Source: Mycobacterium lehmannii (lineage in GTDB: Bacteria > Actinomycetota > Actinomycetes > Mycobacteriales > Mycobacteriaceae). From it: a stretch of 64,000 bases of DNA. Position numbers and translations under genes: made by a program. Numbering within the stretch: position 1 is the stretch's first letter; every line of letters begins with the position of its first letter. The notes under the pieces are model-generated. The model did not search any database, was not told where the DNA came from, and saw only the letters and a program-made list of their open reading frames with translations. This document shows, piece after piece, positions 52,619-62,057 of this stretch. The stretch lies in the NCBI RefSeq assembly GCF_002245535.1, contig NZ_NKCN01000017.1, positions 56,307 to 120,306 on the forward strand. Reading direction: 5' to 3'.

Positions 52619-53722
52619 TCAGCCTGGTTGTCGCACCTCGTCACCAACGCCGTGCTCGGGTTCACCGGCGGAGGGATCCTTCTTACGTTTGAGGCGATGC
52701 TTCAAAGACATCGCACGTTTCTCGACCAAGAACCAGCTCAGGGCGGCAAGCGGCAAGGTGGCGACTGTCGAGACAAGAAAGAACACCACGGGATGCAGAA
52801 ATGCGAGCCCAAGGACGGCTAGCAGCTGTTGAACGGGGAATGCGTAGATGTATAGGCCGTAGGAGACATCAGTCCGCAGTCTTAGGCGCCTGTTCTTGAT
52901 CAGCGCACCCGATACGATAACGGCGTACGCGAGGGGAAGAGCAGCTACGACTCGATAGTCGGGCAGGAAGATAGTCGAGAGAACGACAAAGGCCACGCTC
53001 ACTGCTACTAGCGACCATCGCGCGGGGATCACGTCTTTCCAGTGATAGATCACCGCCCCAGCCGCGAACATGATCGCACAACGCACAAGTACCTGAGGGA
53101 TGGTCCACAGCCCGGGAAACGTCAGGGGCGGCAACAACAGTGCCCCCGTCACTGCCAGTGTCAGCAGCACTGGAGAAATCCACCGCCGGGACGCGAGTCC
53201 CAGGACACCGAGGACGGCGACGGCGAGGTAGCACATCAGCTCCCAAATGAGTGACCAAAGGGAACCATTCCAGTTGCCGGGGGACGGAATCCCGGTCGGC
53301 GTGCCTTCAATGTTGTGTTGAAGATAAATCACTCCGCTGTTCTTGAGGACGAACTCGATCGGGCCTGTGGATGTCAACAATTTCAGCGCCGAGCCGCCTT
53401 GAAGCGCCACGCTGATCGGAGCAATGACGAATGCGGTCACTATCAGACAGACGTATAAGCCCGGAAGGATGCGAAGCGCTCGGGCAGCGAGGTACTCGCG
53501 CAGGCGTGGGTTGGTGAGCCAGCTTCTAGCGATGAGAAAACCCGAGATAGCAAAAAATCCGTCCACCCCGACCGCGAAGAGGAGTTGGAGCGTCGCGGCA
53601 GGGGGCATTCGTCCTGTGATCGGAAAGGAGTGGAACAGGATCACCTCGGCCGCCAACGCAAGCCTCAAGGCGTTCAGCGCATTCTTCCGCGGATCAAAGA
53701 CCTGCTCTAATTTCATCGACAC
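52619..53722 (-). CDS. Acyltransferase-3 family membrane O-acyltransferase
   Basis: The protein has 367 residues from a GTG (an ATG lies two codons in). It has about ten membrane segments. Near the N-terminus RLALAAEVILFHSFPI contains the conserved His (H31) of OafA/NodX-type acyltransferases, followed by GVDGFFAISGFLIARS, typical of this family. These enzymes transfer acetyl or other short acyl groups to sugars at the membrane. GPL loci contain such an enzyme (Atf1, acetylating 6-deoxytalose), so the same role is likely here. It lies between htpG and the htpG remnant, convergent with htpG. Confidence 0.85.
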   Translation of the reverse strand: MSMKLEQVFDPRKNALNALRLALAAEVILFHSFPITGRMPPAATLQLLFAVGVDGFFAISGFLIARSWLTNPRLREYLAARALRILPGLYVCLIVTAFVIAPISVALQGGSALKLLTSTGPIEFVLKNSGVIYLQHNIEGTPTGIPSPGNWNGSLWSLIWELMCYLAVAVLGVLGLASRRWISPVLLTLAVTGALLLPPLTFPGLWTIPQVLVRCAIMFAAGAVIYHWKDVIPARWSLVAVSVAFVVLSTIFLPDYRVVAALPLAYAVIVSGALIKNRRLRLRTDVSYGLYIYAFPVQQLLAVLGLAFLHPVVFFLVSTVATLPLAALSWFLVEKRAMSLKHRLKRKKDPSAGEPEHGVGDEVRQPG

Positions 53723-54247
53723 CTGGCTAGCCTATGAGATGGACAACCGCGCCATCATATCGTTGGTCCGCTGAGTACGATCGCGTTTTCAGCAACCAGG
53801 TGGTGCACATAGGCGGGGCTCCGCTCCTTGGGTTATGTATCGAAGTGTGGGCAGTAATTGCTGATTCAATCTGATCAACCTGGCTGTGGTTGAACCGGCG
53901 ACAAACCGTGTTGATCGAGACGGCAAGTAACAGGTTCAGGTCCCGTCACGATGTCGGCAAAATGCTGAGCCAGCATCGAATTGCGAAGGGCCAGAGCGAT
54001 CTTCAACCGCGGTTCGAAACGGTACCGAGGCGTCGGATCCCCTCAGATGGAAGACCCTTGGGTCCCGCCTAAACTCTTCTCCACTCCTTATCAGGTGGTA
54101 TTTCGCTTGGTAAGTACTACCTTCGGGTCTACGGCAACTTGCGTTGCGACGTCAGTGAGTCAGCGCAACACTCCAAAAGCTCCGATACGCACAGCAAAGA
54201 CGGTATATCGCTGGAAGCGCCTGGTTCCCCGGTCGCGCGCGGCGAGC
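53723..54247. other. Gene-free stretch between acyltransferase and htpG remnant
   Basis: About 525 bp. Small open frames are present but have no family similarity or good start signals. Its right edge (54248) is where similarity to the htpG 3' end begins abruptly, so it probably contains the island's junction. Confidence 0.4.
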
Positions 54248-54502
54248 ACACCCGCACTCGCCCGCATGTACCGGGCCTCGGGCCAGACGGTCCCTGTCTC
54301 GAAGCGGATCCTCGAGCTCAACCCGAAGCATCCGCTCGTCACGGGTCTGCGGGAGGCGCACAAGAACAGCGGTGAGGCGGCCGCACTGAACGACACCGCC
54401 GAACTGCTCTACGGCACGGCTCTTCTCGCCGAAGGCGACCTTCCCGACGACCCGGCCAAGTTCGCCGGGCTCATCGCCGAACGCCTCGCCCGTACCGTCT
54501 GA
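54248..54502 (+). pseudogene. Truncated htpG 3'-end duplicate
   Basis: The 84 codons match the last 84 codons of the full htpG without gaps (offset 1,957 bp) and end at the equivalent stop. Shared stretches include YRASGQTVPVSKRILELNP and ELLYGTALLAEGDLPDD; about a dozen residues differ (for example KERGDSDTLEDA against KNSGEAAALNDT). No ATPase or middle domain is present and upstream sequence is unrelated. The divergence shows it is not a fresh tandem copy; it looks like the stub of a different htpG allele left after recombination or insertion. Confidence 0.9.
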
Positions 54503-54670
54503 CCGCGGGCGAGCGCGCCGAACCTGGGTACCCAGTATGTGCCCTGGTCAGCGGCGTGGGAAGCCGTTGACCTCATCCGTTGTTGAGGTTCTACGGTGAT
54601 TTCATGAGCATCGAAGCGGGCAGTTCGCCGCAGCCGTTATCCGTTTGCCCAGCGTGGGAAGATGGGCTAA

Positions 54671-56596
54671 GTGGTTGACCCCGTAATCCAGGACCTGCGC
54701 ACTACGTCGGCTATCGCCCCGCCACCGCAACGCCGACGCGCAAGCTCGGACCTGTGGCGGATGCTGCCGTACCTGATGCCGTATCGGGCGCGCTGGATCG
54801 CGATGGTCACCGTCGCCATCGCCAGCCTGGCGGCCACCGTGTCAATCCCACTGATGACCAAGGCCGTCATCGACGGTCCGGTGCGCCATCAGGATCAGCA
54901 GGGGCTGTGGCTGCTCGGCGCCGCCGCGATGGGCGTCGGTATCACCGAGGCGGTGCTGTGGTTCATCCGCCGATGGCTGGCGGCCCGCGCGACCATGGGG
55001 GTCGAGGCCGACATCCGCAAAGATCTCTACGCCCGGCTGCAGGTGCTGCCGATGAGCTTCCACGGACGCTGGCAGTCCGGCCAGCTGCTGTCGCGAATCA
55101 TGAACGACCTCAGCACTATTCGTCGCTTCATGTCCTTCGGCTTGCTCTTCCTGCTGCTGAACGGGCTGCAGATCACCGTCGTGACAGCCATCCTGCTCGC
55201 GATGTACTGGCCGCTCGGCGTGGTGGTCATGGTGTCGATCGTGCCGATCACGCTGACCGTGCTGCACTTCCAACGGGAGTACACCCGGTTGTCGCGACTG
55301 GCGCAGGATCAGGCGGGCCACGTCGCCACCCACGTCGAGGAGTCCGCGCTCGGGCTGCGGGTGGTGAAATCCTTCGGACGCGAGGACTACGTCTACGAAC
55401 GGTTCGACGACCAACTCACCGATCTCTATGACACGCAGCTCAATCGAGTGTCGGTCTCGGCGAAGTTCTGGACGTTGCTCGAAGTCATCCCGAACCTGAC
55501 GTTGATCCTGGTGCTCGGTCTGGGCGCCTACGCCGCGGGCGAAGGTCACGTGACCCTGGGGACCCTGGTCGCGTTCATCACGATGATGCTGTCGCTGGTC
55601 TGGCCGATCGCCTCCTTGGGCTTCTTGTTGTCGATGACGCAGGAGTCGTTCACCGCCGCGAACCGGATCACCGAGATCTTCGATACGCCAATCGATATCG
55701 TCGACGGTCCCGTGGACCAGCCGCCGAGTGGCGGGCGCCTGGAACTCGTCGACGTCGGATTCCGATTCCCCGACTCGGACGAGTGTGCGCTGCGCCACGT
55801 CACGGTCACCGTCGAACCGGGGGAGACGCTCGCGCTTGTCGGCTCGACGGGATCGGGAAAGTCGGTGCTGGCCGCGCTGCTGTCCCGGTTGTACGACGTC
55901 ACCGAAGGCTCCATCCGCATCGACGGCCGCGACATCCGGGAGCTCAGCCTGCCCGCGCTGCGTGAAACGGTGGCCACGGCGTTCGAGGACCCGACGCTGT
56001 TCTCCATGTCGGTCGCCGAGAATCTACGACTCGGAAGACCGGAAGCCTCCGATGACGATCTGGCCGAGGCGATCGACGTCGCGGCAGCGCACTTCGTCTA
56101 CGACCTTCCGTTCGGCCTCGACACCCGCATCGGCGAACAGGGCATGAGCCTGTCAGGCGGGCAACGACAGCGGCTGTCTCTGGCGCGTGCGATCCTGGCG
56201 GCGCCCAAGATCCTCGTTCTCGACGACACATTGTCTGCGCTCGACGTGCACACCGAAGCGGTCGTCGAGGAGGCCCTGCGCCGGGTGCTGCACTCCGTCA
56301 CCGGAATCGTTGTGGCCCACCGTGCATCGACGGTGCTGCTCGCCGACAAGGTGGCGCTGTTGGAGAACGGAACCATCACCCATGTCGGCACCCACGCCGA
56401 ACTGCTCGCCGACGTGCCCCAGTACCGCTACCTGCTGGCCGCTGACGACGAACTCGACGACGGCACCGAGCGCGTGTGTGAATGGGAGGCCGATCGGGAC
56501 CGTCGCCTCCTCGACCACGCCGTCGAGGACCAGGAGGCGCTGCACCGCGACCCGGCGCAGCGACGGTTCGCCGCTTCGGAGGCCGAACGCCGATGA
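54671..56596 (+). CDS. ABC exporter half-transporter, degenerate-site subunit
   Basis: The protein has 641 residues from a GTG. A six-helix ABC-transporter membrane domain (about 30-330) precedes an ATPase with Walker A GSTGSGKS, signature LSGGQRQR and Walker B ILVLDDTLSALD, where the catalytic Glu is replaced by Asp. Its stop overlaps the next gene's ATG (ATGA), so the two are coupled and should form a heterodimer. This type exports drugs or lipids. It lies outside the GPL island by the htpG boundary, and no substrate can be assigned. Confidence 0.92.
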   Translation: MVDPVIQDLRTTSAIAPPPQRRRASSDLWRMLPYLMPYRARWIAMVTVAIASLAATVSIPLMTKAVIDGPVRHQDQQGLWLLGAAAMGVGITEAVLWFIRRWLAARATMGVEADIRKDLYARLQVLPMSFHGRWQSGQLLSRIMNDLSTIRRFMSFGLLFLLLNGLQITVVTAILLAMYWPLGVVVMVSIVPITLTVLHFQREYTRLSRLAQDQAGHVATHVEESALGLRVVKSFGREDYVYERFDDQLTDLYDTQLNRVSVSAKFWTLLEVIPNLTLILVLGLGAYAAGEGHVTLGTLVAFITMMLSLVWPIASLGFLLSMTQESFTAANRITEIFDTPIDIVDGPVDQPPSGGRLELVDVGFRFPDSDECALRHVTVTVEPGETLALVGSTGSGKSVLAALLSRLYDVTEGSIRIDGRDIRELSLPALRETVATAFEDPTLFSMSVAENLRLGRPEASDDDLAEAIDVAAAHFVYDLPFGLDTRIGEQGMSLSGGQRQRLSLARAILAAPKILVLDDTLSALDVHTEAVVEEALRRVLHSVTGIVVAHRASTVLLADKVALLENGTITHVGTHAELLADVPQYRYLLAADDELDDGTERVCEWEADRDRRLLDHAVEDQEALHRDPAQRRFAASEAERR

Positions 56597-58437
56597 CCGC
56601 CACCGACACCCCTGATACCGCGACACCAGAATGGCGCGGCAAGTTCGAAGAACAACAGGACGACCTCCCGATCGACGAGACCCTCGACCGTCGCCGGGAG
56701 GCCCGCTCGCTTCTCGGGGATCTGCTGCGCCCATACCGCTTCACCGTTGCGCTGCTCGCCCTCGTCGTGGTTGTGGAAAACGCGGCACGCCTGTCGGTTC
56801 CGATCCTCGTGCAGCGCGGCATCGACCGGGGCATCCCGCCGATCGTCGACGGCGGTCCGGCCCACACACTGCTGATGATCGTCGGCACCCTCGCCATCGT
56901 CGTGGCGGTGCAGGCCACCAGTCGGATGTTCTTCCTCCGCCGCTCCGGGCGCATCGGCCAGAAAGTGCTTCTGGAGCTGCGCCGCAGGGTGTTTCGGCAC
57001 TTCCAGCGCCTGGACATCGCCTTCCACGACCGGTACACCTCCGGGCGGGTGGTGAGTCGGTCCACCAATGATGTCGAGGCCATCCAGGACATGCTGGAGA
57101 CCGGTTTCGACAGCTTGGTCACCGCGGTGCTCACGCTGTTCGGCACCGCGGTCCTGCTCGTCGTGCTCGACTGGCGGCTCGGGTTGATGTGCCTGGGTGC
57201 CTTCCCGGTGTTGATCGGGCTGGTGTGGTGGTTCCGCAACGAGTCGGCGAGGACGTATCGGCGGGTGCGCGAAAGCGCGGCGTTGGTGATCGTGCAGTTC
57301 GTCGAGACGATGACGGGCATCAAGGCCGTGCAGGCCTATCGCCGCGAACCGCGCAATCAGCAGATCTTCGAAGACATCGCCGACCGCTACAAGGCCGACA
57401 ACGAGCGCACCTTCCAACTGCTGGCGATCTTCATGCCGGGGGTCAAACTCGTCGGCAACCTCACCACCGGCGTGGTGCTGCTGTACGGCGGCTACCGCGT
57501 CCTGAACGGACAGATGACCATCGGGACGCTGACCGCGTTCCTGCTGTACCTGCGCATGTTCTTCGAACCGATGCAGGAGATCTCGCAGTTCTTCAACACG
57601 TTCCAGTCGGCGGCGTCGGCCCTGGAGAAGCTGGCGGGCGTGCTCGCCCAGCGACCGGGCATCAAGGACCCGAAGAACCCCGTGACGCTGACCGACGTGC
57701 GCGGTGAGATCGCCTTCCGCGATGTGCGATTCCAGTACGTCGCCGACCGCCCGGTGCTGCCCGGGCTGACGCTCGAGGTGCCTGCCGGCCAGACCGTCGC
57801 GCTGGTCGGCACCACCGGCGCAGGCAAGACCACGATCGCCAAGCTGATCGCACGGTTCTACGATCCGACATCCGGCTCGGTGACGCTGGACGGCGTTGAC
57901 CTGCGCGAGCTTTCGCAGAGCGAACTGCGCCGCCACGTCGTGATGGTCACCCAGGAGAACTTCATGTTCGACGGGACCATCGCCGACAACATCCGGTTCG
58001 GCCGACCCGACGCCACCGACGCCGAGGTCGCCGCTGCGGCCGAAGCCGTCGGCGCCGACCGTTTCATCGCGGCGCTGCCCGACGGATACGATACCGACGT
58101 CGCCAAACGTGGCGGACGGCTCTCGGCAGGGCAGCGGCAGCTCGTCGCGTTCGCGCGGGCGTTCCTCGCCGACCCGGCGGTGCTGATCCTCGACGAGGCG
58201 ACGTCATCGCTGGACATCCCCAGCGAGCGGATGGTTCAGCGAGCGCTCGAGACCGTACTCGCCGACCGCACCGCGTTGGTGATCGCGCACCGCTTGTCCA
58301 CTGTGCAGGTCGCCGATCGTGTGCTGGTGCTCGAGCACGGTCGCATCGTCGAGGACGGCACACCCGCCGAACTGATCGCCCGTTCGGGCGGTCACTACGC
58401 CGCGCTGCACCGCGCATGGGTGGAGTCACTGGCTTGA
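56593..58437 (+). CDS. ABC exporter half-transporter, catalytic-site subunit
   Basis: The protein has 614 residues; the start is fixed by the ATGA overlap with the preceding gene. Membrane domain about 45-340, then ATPase: Walker A GTTGAGKTT, signature LSAGQRQL (second Gly changed to Ala), Walker B AVLILDEATSSLD with the catalytic Glu, and a switch His in IAHRLSTV. With its partner it forms one full and one degenerate ATP site. Codon use is strongly GC-rich, as in the other right-hand genes. Confidence 0.93.
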   Translation: MTATDTPDTATPEWRGKFEEQQDDLPIDETLDRRREARSLLGDLLRPYRFTVALLALVVVVENAARLSVPILVQRGIDRGIPPIVDGGPAHTLLMIVGTLAIVVAVQATSRMFFLRRSGRIGQKVLLELRRRVFRHFQRLDIAFHDRYTSGRVVSRSTNDVEAIQDMLETGFDSLVTAVLTLFGTAVLLVVLDWRLGLMCLGAFPVLIGLVWWFRNESARTYRRVRESAALVIVQFVETMTGIKAVQAYRREPRNQQIFEDIADRYKADNERTFQLLAIFMPGVKLVGNLTTGVVLLYGGYRVLNGQMTIGTLTAFLLYLRMFFEPMQEISQFFNTFQSAASALEKLAGVLAQRPGIKDPKNPVTLTDVRGEIAFRDVRFQYVADRPVLPGLTLEVPAGQTVALVGTTGAGKTTIAKLIARFYDPTSGSVTLDGVDLRELSQSELRRHVVMVTQENFMFDGTIADNIRFGRPDATDAEVAAAAEAVGADRFIAALPDGYDTDVAKRGGRLSAGQRQLVAFARAFLADPAVLILDEATSSLDIPSERMVQRALETVLADRTALVIAHRLSTVQVADRVLVLEHGRIVEDGTPAELIARSGGHYAALHRAWVESLA

Positions 58438-58539
58438 TACGGGCGTTCCACGCGCCGAAACTGAAGAAATGCGCGAGATTCGCGCGAAATCTCGCGCAGA
58501 AGCTCAGATTCGGCGCGGGGAGCGGGGGCGGGGCGACAA

Positions 58540-59922
58540 CTAGCCGGCTGAAGCCAGCAGCGCTTTCAACTTCTCGTTGACTGCCGGAAGTTCGGAGGTG
58601 AGCATCGAGATGATCCGCTCGCGGGCCCGCTCGCTGACGTTCGCGGTCACATGATGCAACGCGTTGAGCCGCGCCGCGTCCACCCACGCCATCATGTCCG
58701 GGTCAGAGAACCACTGCAGTTGGTTTTCGTTGAAGATCAACATCATCCGCAACCAGTCGACCGGCACGTGCGGGTAGGGGACCGGCCGGCAGAGCCGATT
58801 GCGGGCGTCGTCGTCGGGGTACGCGGTCTCGACGTGTGCGATGACGGCCGCACTGAACGCCGGCTGGCACGTGCGCACGGTCTGGAGCGCGATGTGGTCG
58901 CCGTCGAAGATCGTCGTCACCGGCTCCTTACCCAAACCGTCTGCGCTGCAGTCGATATACAGCACCGAGCCGTCCACCTCGCGGACACCGTCGTCGAGCA
59001 CGATCCGCCCGGGCTCGATCGCCCGGACGTGGCCCATCCGCACGACGTCGGTGATGCGGCGCAGCTCGGACAGCTCAGCCTGCGACAGGATCGCGCACCG
59101 GTACATCGTCGGCTCGACGGAGCGGTCGATGCGTTGCAGGCAGCCCTTGTCCTCGAGCCGCTCGAACAGATCGGGAAGCGACTCCGCCTCCCGCACCGCG
59201 GCCAGCTGGTTGGCGAAATCCCCGATCGTGTGCTTCGCGAACTGCCGACCCGGCTGGATGGCCGCCCGGTCCAGCACCCACGACTCGCGAGGCTTGATCC
59301 ACGTCAGCCGCTCCGGCGCGATCCCGTGCCGCAACAGCCAAAGGCACGAGTCCATCGCCGTCTTCCCAGCTCCCACAACGACATAGCGGTCACGCGGGTC
59401 CGGCAGCCGGGGCAGGCTGTTGGGCGGCACGACTTGGACGCCGTCCGCGATGTCATAGGACGGGCGCCGCATCGACGGTACGACGACCTCGACCCGCGTC
59501 GTCACCACCCGATGCGTCGTCACCTCGATGTCCTCGCCACCGAATGTGCGCACCCGCCCGTCGCCGAGATACTCGCTCATCGGCAGATACGTCACCCGAC
59601 CGGTCGGCAGCAGGTGCTGGGTCATCACCGCGTCGAAGTACGCGCACACCTCGGCGCCGCTGGCCAACTCGTAATAGCCTGCGTTGAGCCCGAATTGGTC
59701 GACGGTGTCACTGCCAAGCCCACGGGAGTTCACCCCGTAGTAGGCCGACGGCTGGTGCAGCCGCACGAACGGGTACGCCGTCGTCCAGTGCCCGCCAGGT
59801 TGATCGTTGCGGTCGACCACCACGACCGTCGCATCCGACTCGTGGACCAACGTGTCGGTGAACGCGAGCCCCATCGCGCCCGCCCCCACGACCAAGTAGT
59901 CGGCCTCCAACGTCCTGCCCAT
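58540..59922 (-). CDS. FAD/NAD(P)-binding monooxygenase-like protein
   Basis: The protein has 460 residues. The N-terminal FAD-binding motif is VVGAGAMGLAF (12-22) followed by VVDRNDQPGGHW, as in flavin-dependent monooxygenases. A second nucleotide-binding motif, VVVGAGKTAMDSCLWLL (near 187), would bind NADPH. The substrate is unknown. It lies immediately downstream of the epoxide hydrolase gene (59922/59923, no gap), so the two are likely cotranscribed and may act in one catabolic or detoxifying step. Confidence 0.83.
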   Translation of the reverse strand: MGRTLEADYLVVGAGAMGLAFTDTLVHESDATVVVVDRNDQPGGHWTTAYPFVRLHQPSAYYGVNSRGLGSDTVDQFGLNAGYYELASGAEVCAYFDAVMTQHLLPTGRVTYLPMSEYLGDGRVRTFGGEDIEVTTHRVVTTRVEVVVPSMRRPSYDIADGVQVVPPNSLPRLPDPRDRYVVVGAGKTAMDSCLWLLRHGIAPERLTWIKPRESWVLDRAAIQPGRQFAKHTIGDFANQLAAVREAESLPDLFERLEDKGCLQRIDRSVEPTMYRCAILSQAELSELRRITDVVRMGHVRAIEPGRIVLDDGVREVDGSVLYIDCSADGLGKEPVTTIFDGDHIALQTVRTCQPAFSAAVIAHVETAYPDDDARNRLCRPVPYPHVPVDWLRMMLIFNENQLQWFSDPDMMAWVDAARLNALHHVTANVSERARERIISMLTSELPAVNEKLKALLASAG

Positions 59923-61026
59923 TTATCGCACGCTATCGAAGAACTTTGCGACGTCGTCAACGTACAGGTCGGGCTGCTCGAACGCCGCGAAGTGGCCACC
60001 GCGCGGCATCGTCGTCCAATGGGTGATGTTGTATCCGTTCTCGCACCAGCCGCGCGGGGCCTGCAGGATCTCTTTCGGGAAGGACGCGACACCGGTCGGG
60101 AGTTCGACGCGGTCGAACCCGCCGAACGCGTTGAAGCTCTCCCAGTAGAGCCGGGCCGACGACGCGCCCGATGCGGTGAGCCAGTACAGCATCACGTTGT
60201 CGAGAAGTTCGTCCTTGGTCAGCACGTTCTCCGGATGGCCGTCGCAGTCCATCCACGACCAGAACTTCTCCACGATCCACGCGAGCTGCCCGACCGGGGA
60301 GTCGACGAGGCCGTAGCCGAGGGTCTGCGGCCGGGTGGACTGTTGTTTGGAATAGCCCGAATCCCACTTCTGGTAGTACGCGCCGCGCTCGAGCGCCCGC
60401 TGCTCCTCCTCCGTCGGGTTCTCGAGCTTGCCGGGCGGAAAGCCCAGCGGCATGTTCAGGTGGATGGCCACGCACTTACCGCCATTGCGGCCGATCTGCG
60501 TCGTGACCGCCGCGCCCCAATCGCCGCCCTGCGCGCCGAACCTGTCATAGCCCAGCTCGCCCATCAGCGTGTCCCAGGCCGAGGCGATCCTCTCGATGCC
60601 CCAACCTGTTTCGGTGGGTTTTCCCGAGAAGCCGTAACCCGGCAGCGACGGGCAGACCACGTCGAAGCCGCGCTCGGTGAGCGGTTCGATCACCTTGTGG
60701 AACTCGACGATCGATCCCGGCCAGCCGTGGGTGATCAGCAACGGAAACGCATCGGCCTGCGACGAGCGCTGATGGATGAAATGAATGTCGAGCCCGTCAA
60801 TCGCGGTGGTGTAGTGGTCGAACCGGTTCAGCGCCGACTCGCGGGCCCGCCAGTCGTATTGCTCGGCCCAGTACGAGGCCAGTTCGCGGGTGTAGGCCAG
60901 CGGAATGCCCTGGCTCCAGTCGTCGACGCATTCGGACTCGGCCCACCGCGTTCGGCGCAACCGCGACTGCAGGTCGGCAAGGTCGTCGTCGGGGATCGCG
61001 ATGCGGAACGGGCGGATGGCTGCCAT
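59923..61026 (-). CDS. Epoxide hydrolase (microsomal EH type)
   Basis: The protein has 367 residues. An N-terminal EHN region (IAIPDDDLADLQSRLRRTRW) precedes an alpha/beta hydrolase fold: oxyanion-side HGWPGS (100-105), nucleophile Asp169 in GGDWGA, and the catalytic His near 345 in GGHFAAFE. It would open epoxides to diols by a covalent Asp-ester route. Mycobacteria have several such enzymes; which named Eph it matches cannot be told by eye. It is transcribed divergently from the small membrane protein gene, which starts about 35 bp away. Confidence 0.9.
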   Translation of the reverse strand: MAAIRPFRIAIPDDDLADLQSRLRRTRWAESECVDDWSQGIPLAYTRELASYWAEQYDWRARESALNRFDHYTTAIDGLDIHFIHQRSSQADAFPLLITHGWPGSIVEFHKVIEPLTERGFDVVCPSLPGYGFSGKPTETGWGIERIASAWDTLMGELGYDRFGAQGGDWGAAVTTQIGRNGGKCVAIHLNMPLGFPPGKLENPTEEEQRALERGAYYQKWDSGYSKQQSTRPQTLGYGLVDSPVGQLAWIVEKFWSWMDCDGHPENVLTKDELLDNVMLYWLTASGASSARLYWESFNAFGGFDRVELPTGVASFPKEILQAPRGWCENGYNITHWTTMPRGGHFAAFEQPDLYVDDVAKFFDSVR

Positions 61027-61061
61027 GTCCGGATCCTGTCACGGGATGAATTCCTGCGACC

Positions 61062-61475
61062 GTGGGAGTCGGTATCTACGTGACGACGATCGAAACGGCA
61101 GGGCGACGGGCGTGCGCTGTGCTCGCGGCGGGATCGGCCCTGTTGCACGCGGCCATGCTCGGCCACGCGGAGACGCCGTTCGGGGCGGCTCTGATGGCGT
61201 CCATGGTCGCGGCATGCCTGTACTGCGCGCGCGACCTGTGGCGCGACGGGCGCCAGCGCACGTGGGTAACCGTCGCGCTGATGAACCTGGCGATGATCGC
61301 ACTGCACCTGCCGGCGCCCGGCCACCACCACGGTGCGGCGACCACGACCTCCCCGACGACCGTGATGGCACTGGCCACCGTGGTCGCCATGGTCGAGGCG
61401 ACCGTCGCCGCGGCCGTGCTGTACGTACACAGCCGCGGTCAAGCGGCCGAGCTCGGCGGTAGAGCAGACCGCTGA
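61062..61475 (+). CDS. Small membrane protein of unknown function
   Basis: The protein has 137 residues from a GTG (a later GTG at 61080 is possible). Four hydrophobic segments are visible: about 18-33, 43-57, 68-80 and 98-120. A short His-rich stretch (HLPAPGHHHGA) lies between the third and fourth and could bind metal. No family was recognised with confidence. Downstream genes on the same strand begin about 120 bp later. Confidence 0.65.
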   Translation: MGVGIYVTTIETAGRRACAVLAAGSALLHAAMLGHAETPFGAALMASMVAACLYCARDLWRDGRQRTWVTVALMNLAMIALHLPAPGHHHGAATTTSPTTVMALATVVAMVEATVAAAVLYVHSRGQAAELGGRADR

Positions 61476-61598
61476 GCCGCGGCGGTGCGCTGGACCCGGC
61501 AGCCGACTTCGGTTAGCGCTGGACCTCGTCACCTGCATCGCGATGCTTGCCGCGCTGGCGGTCGCATAAACGGGCGATCAGCGGGCATAGCTAGGGCC

Positions 61599-61814
61599 AT
61601 GAGTGAGGACGCCGGCCGCGCGCCACAGGAGAACCCGCAGAAGGACCGCTCGGACTGGGTCACCGGTGACGAGCCGATGACCGGTCCGCAGCGCAGCTAC
61701 TTGACGACGCTGGCCCAGGAGGCCGGGGAGCAGGTCCCCGAGAACCTGACCAAGGCCCAGGCCTCCGAGATGATCGACCGGCTGCAACAACAGACAGGAC
61801 GGAGCCAATCATGA
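61599..61814 (+). CDS. DUF3072-type small protein
   Basis: The protein has 71 residues from the ATG at 61599. The charged N-terminus is followed by MTGPQRSYLTTLAQEAGE, a helix-rich domain of the DUF3072 type found in actinobacteria. No function is known. It overlaps the next gene by ATGA, so the two are coupled. Confidence 0.75.
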   Translation: MSEDAGRAPQENPQKDRSDWVTGDEPMTGPQRSYLTTLAQEAGEQVPENLTKAQASEMIDRLQQQTGRSQS

Positions 61815-62056
61815 TCTCGGCGCAGGATGTACGCGCTCTGCTGAAGTCCGAAGAGAAGAATGCCGTACTGGTCGTCATCGAGGGCCGGGTCGAGGTGATC
61901 GGCGCGGGCCGGCTCGCATCGGCCGACTATCGCGGCGCCCTCGAGGTGGTGGCCCGCGACGACCTGGTGCAGCGCATCGGCGACTCGCCGTCCGACCGCG
62001 AAATCGAAGAGCAGGCAGCACAACTCGATACCGCGGTCTCCGAGTTGGGCGGGTGA
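61811..62056 (+). CDS. Small conserved hypothetical protein
   Basis: The protein has 81 residues; its ATG overlaps the stop of the DUF3072 gene. It has a mixed alpha/beta pattern (VLVVIEGRVEVIGAGRL in the middle) and an acidic helical C-terminus, with no signal peptide or membrane segment. No family was recognised. It is convergent with accD3, one base apart. Confidence 0.7.
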   Translation: MISAQDVRALLKSEEKNAVLVVIEGRVEVIGAGRLASADYRGALEVVARDDLVQRIGDSPSDREIEEQAAQLDTAVSELGG

Positions 62057-62057
62057 C

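Noticed and set aside
58651..61083. An 810-codon plus-strand frame opposite the monooxygenase and epoxide hydrolase
   Set aside because: It spans two well-supported minus-strand genes and their junction, and has low-complexity Arg/Val/His-rich sequence without motifs.
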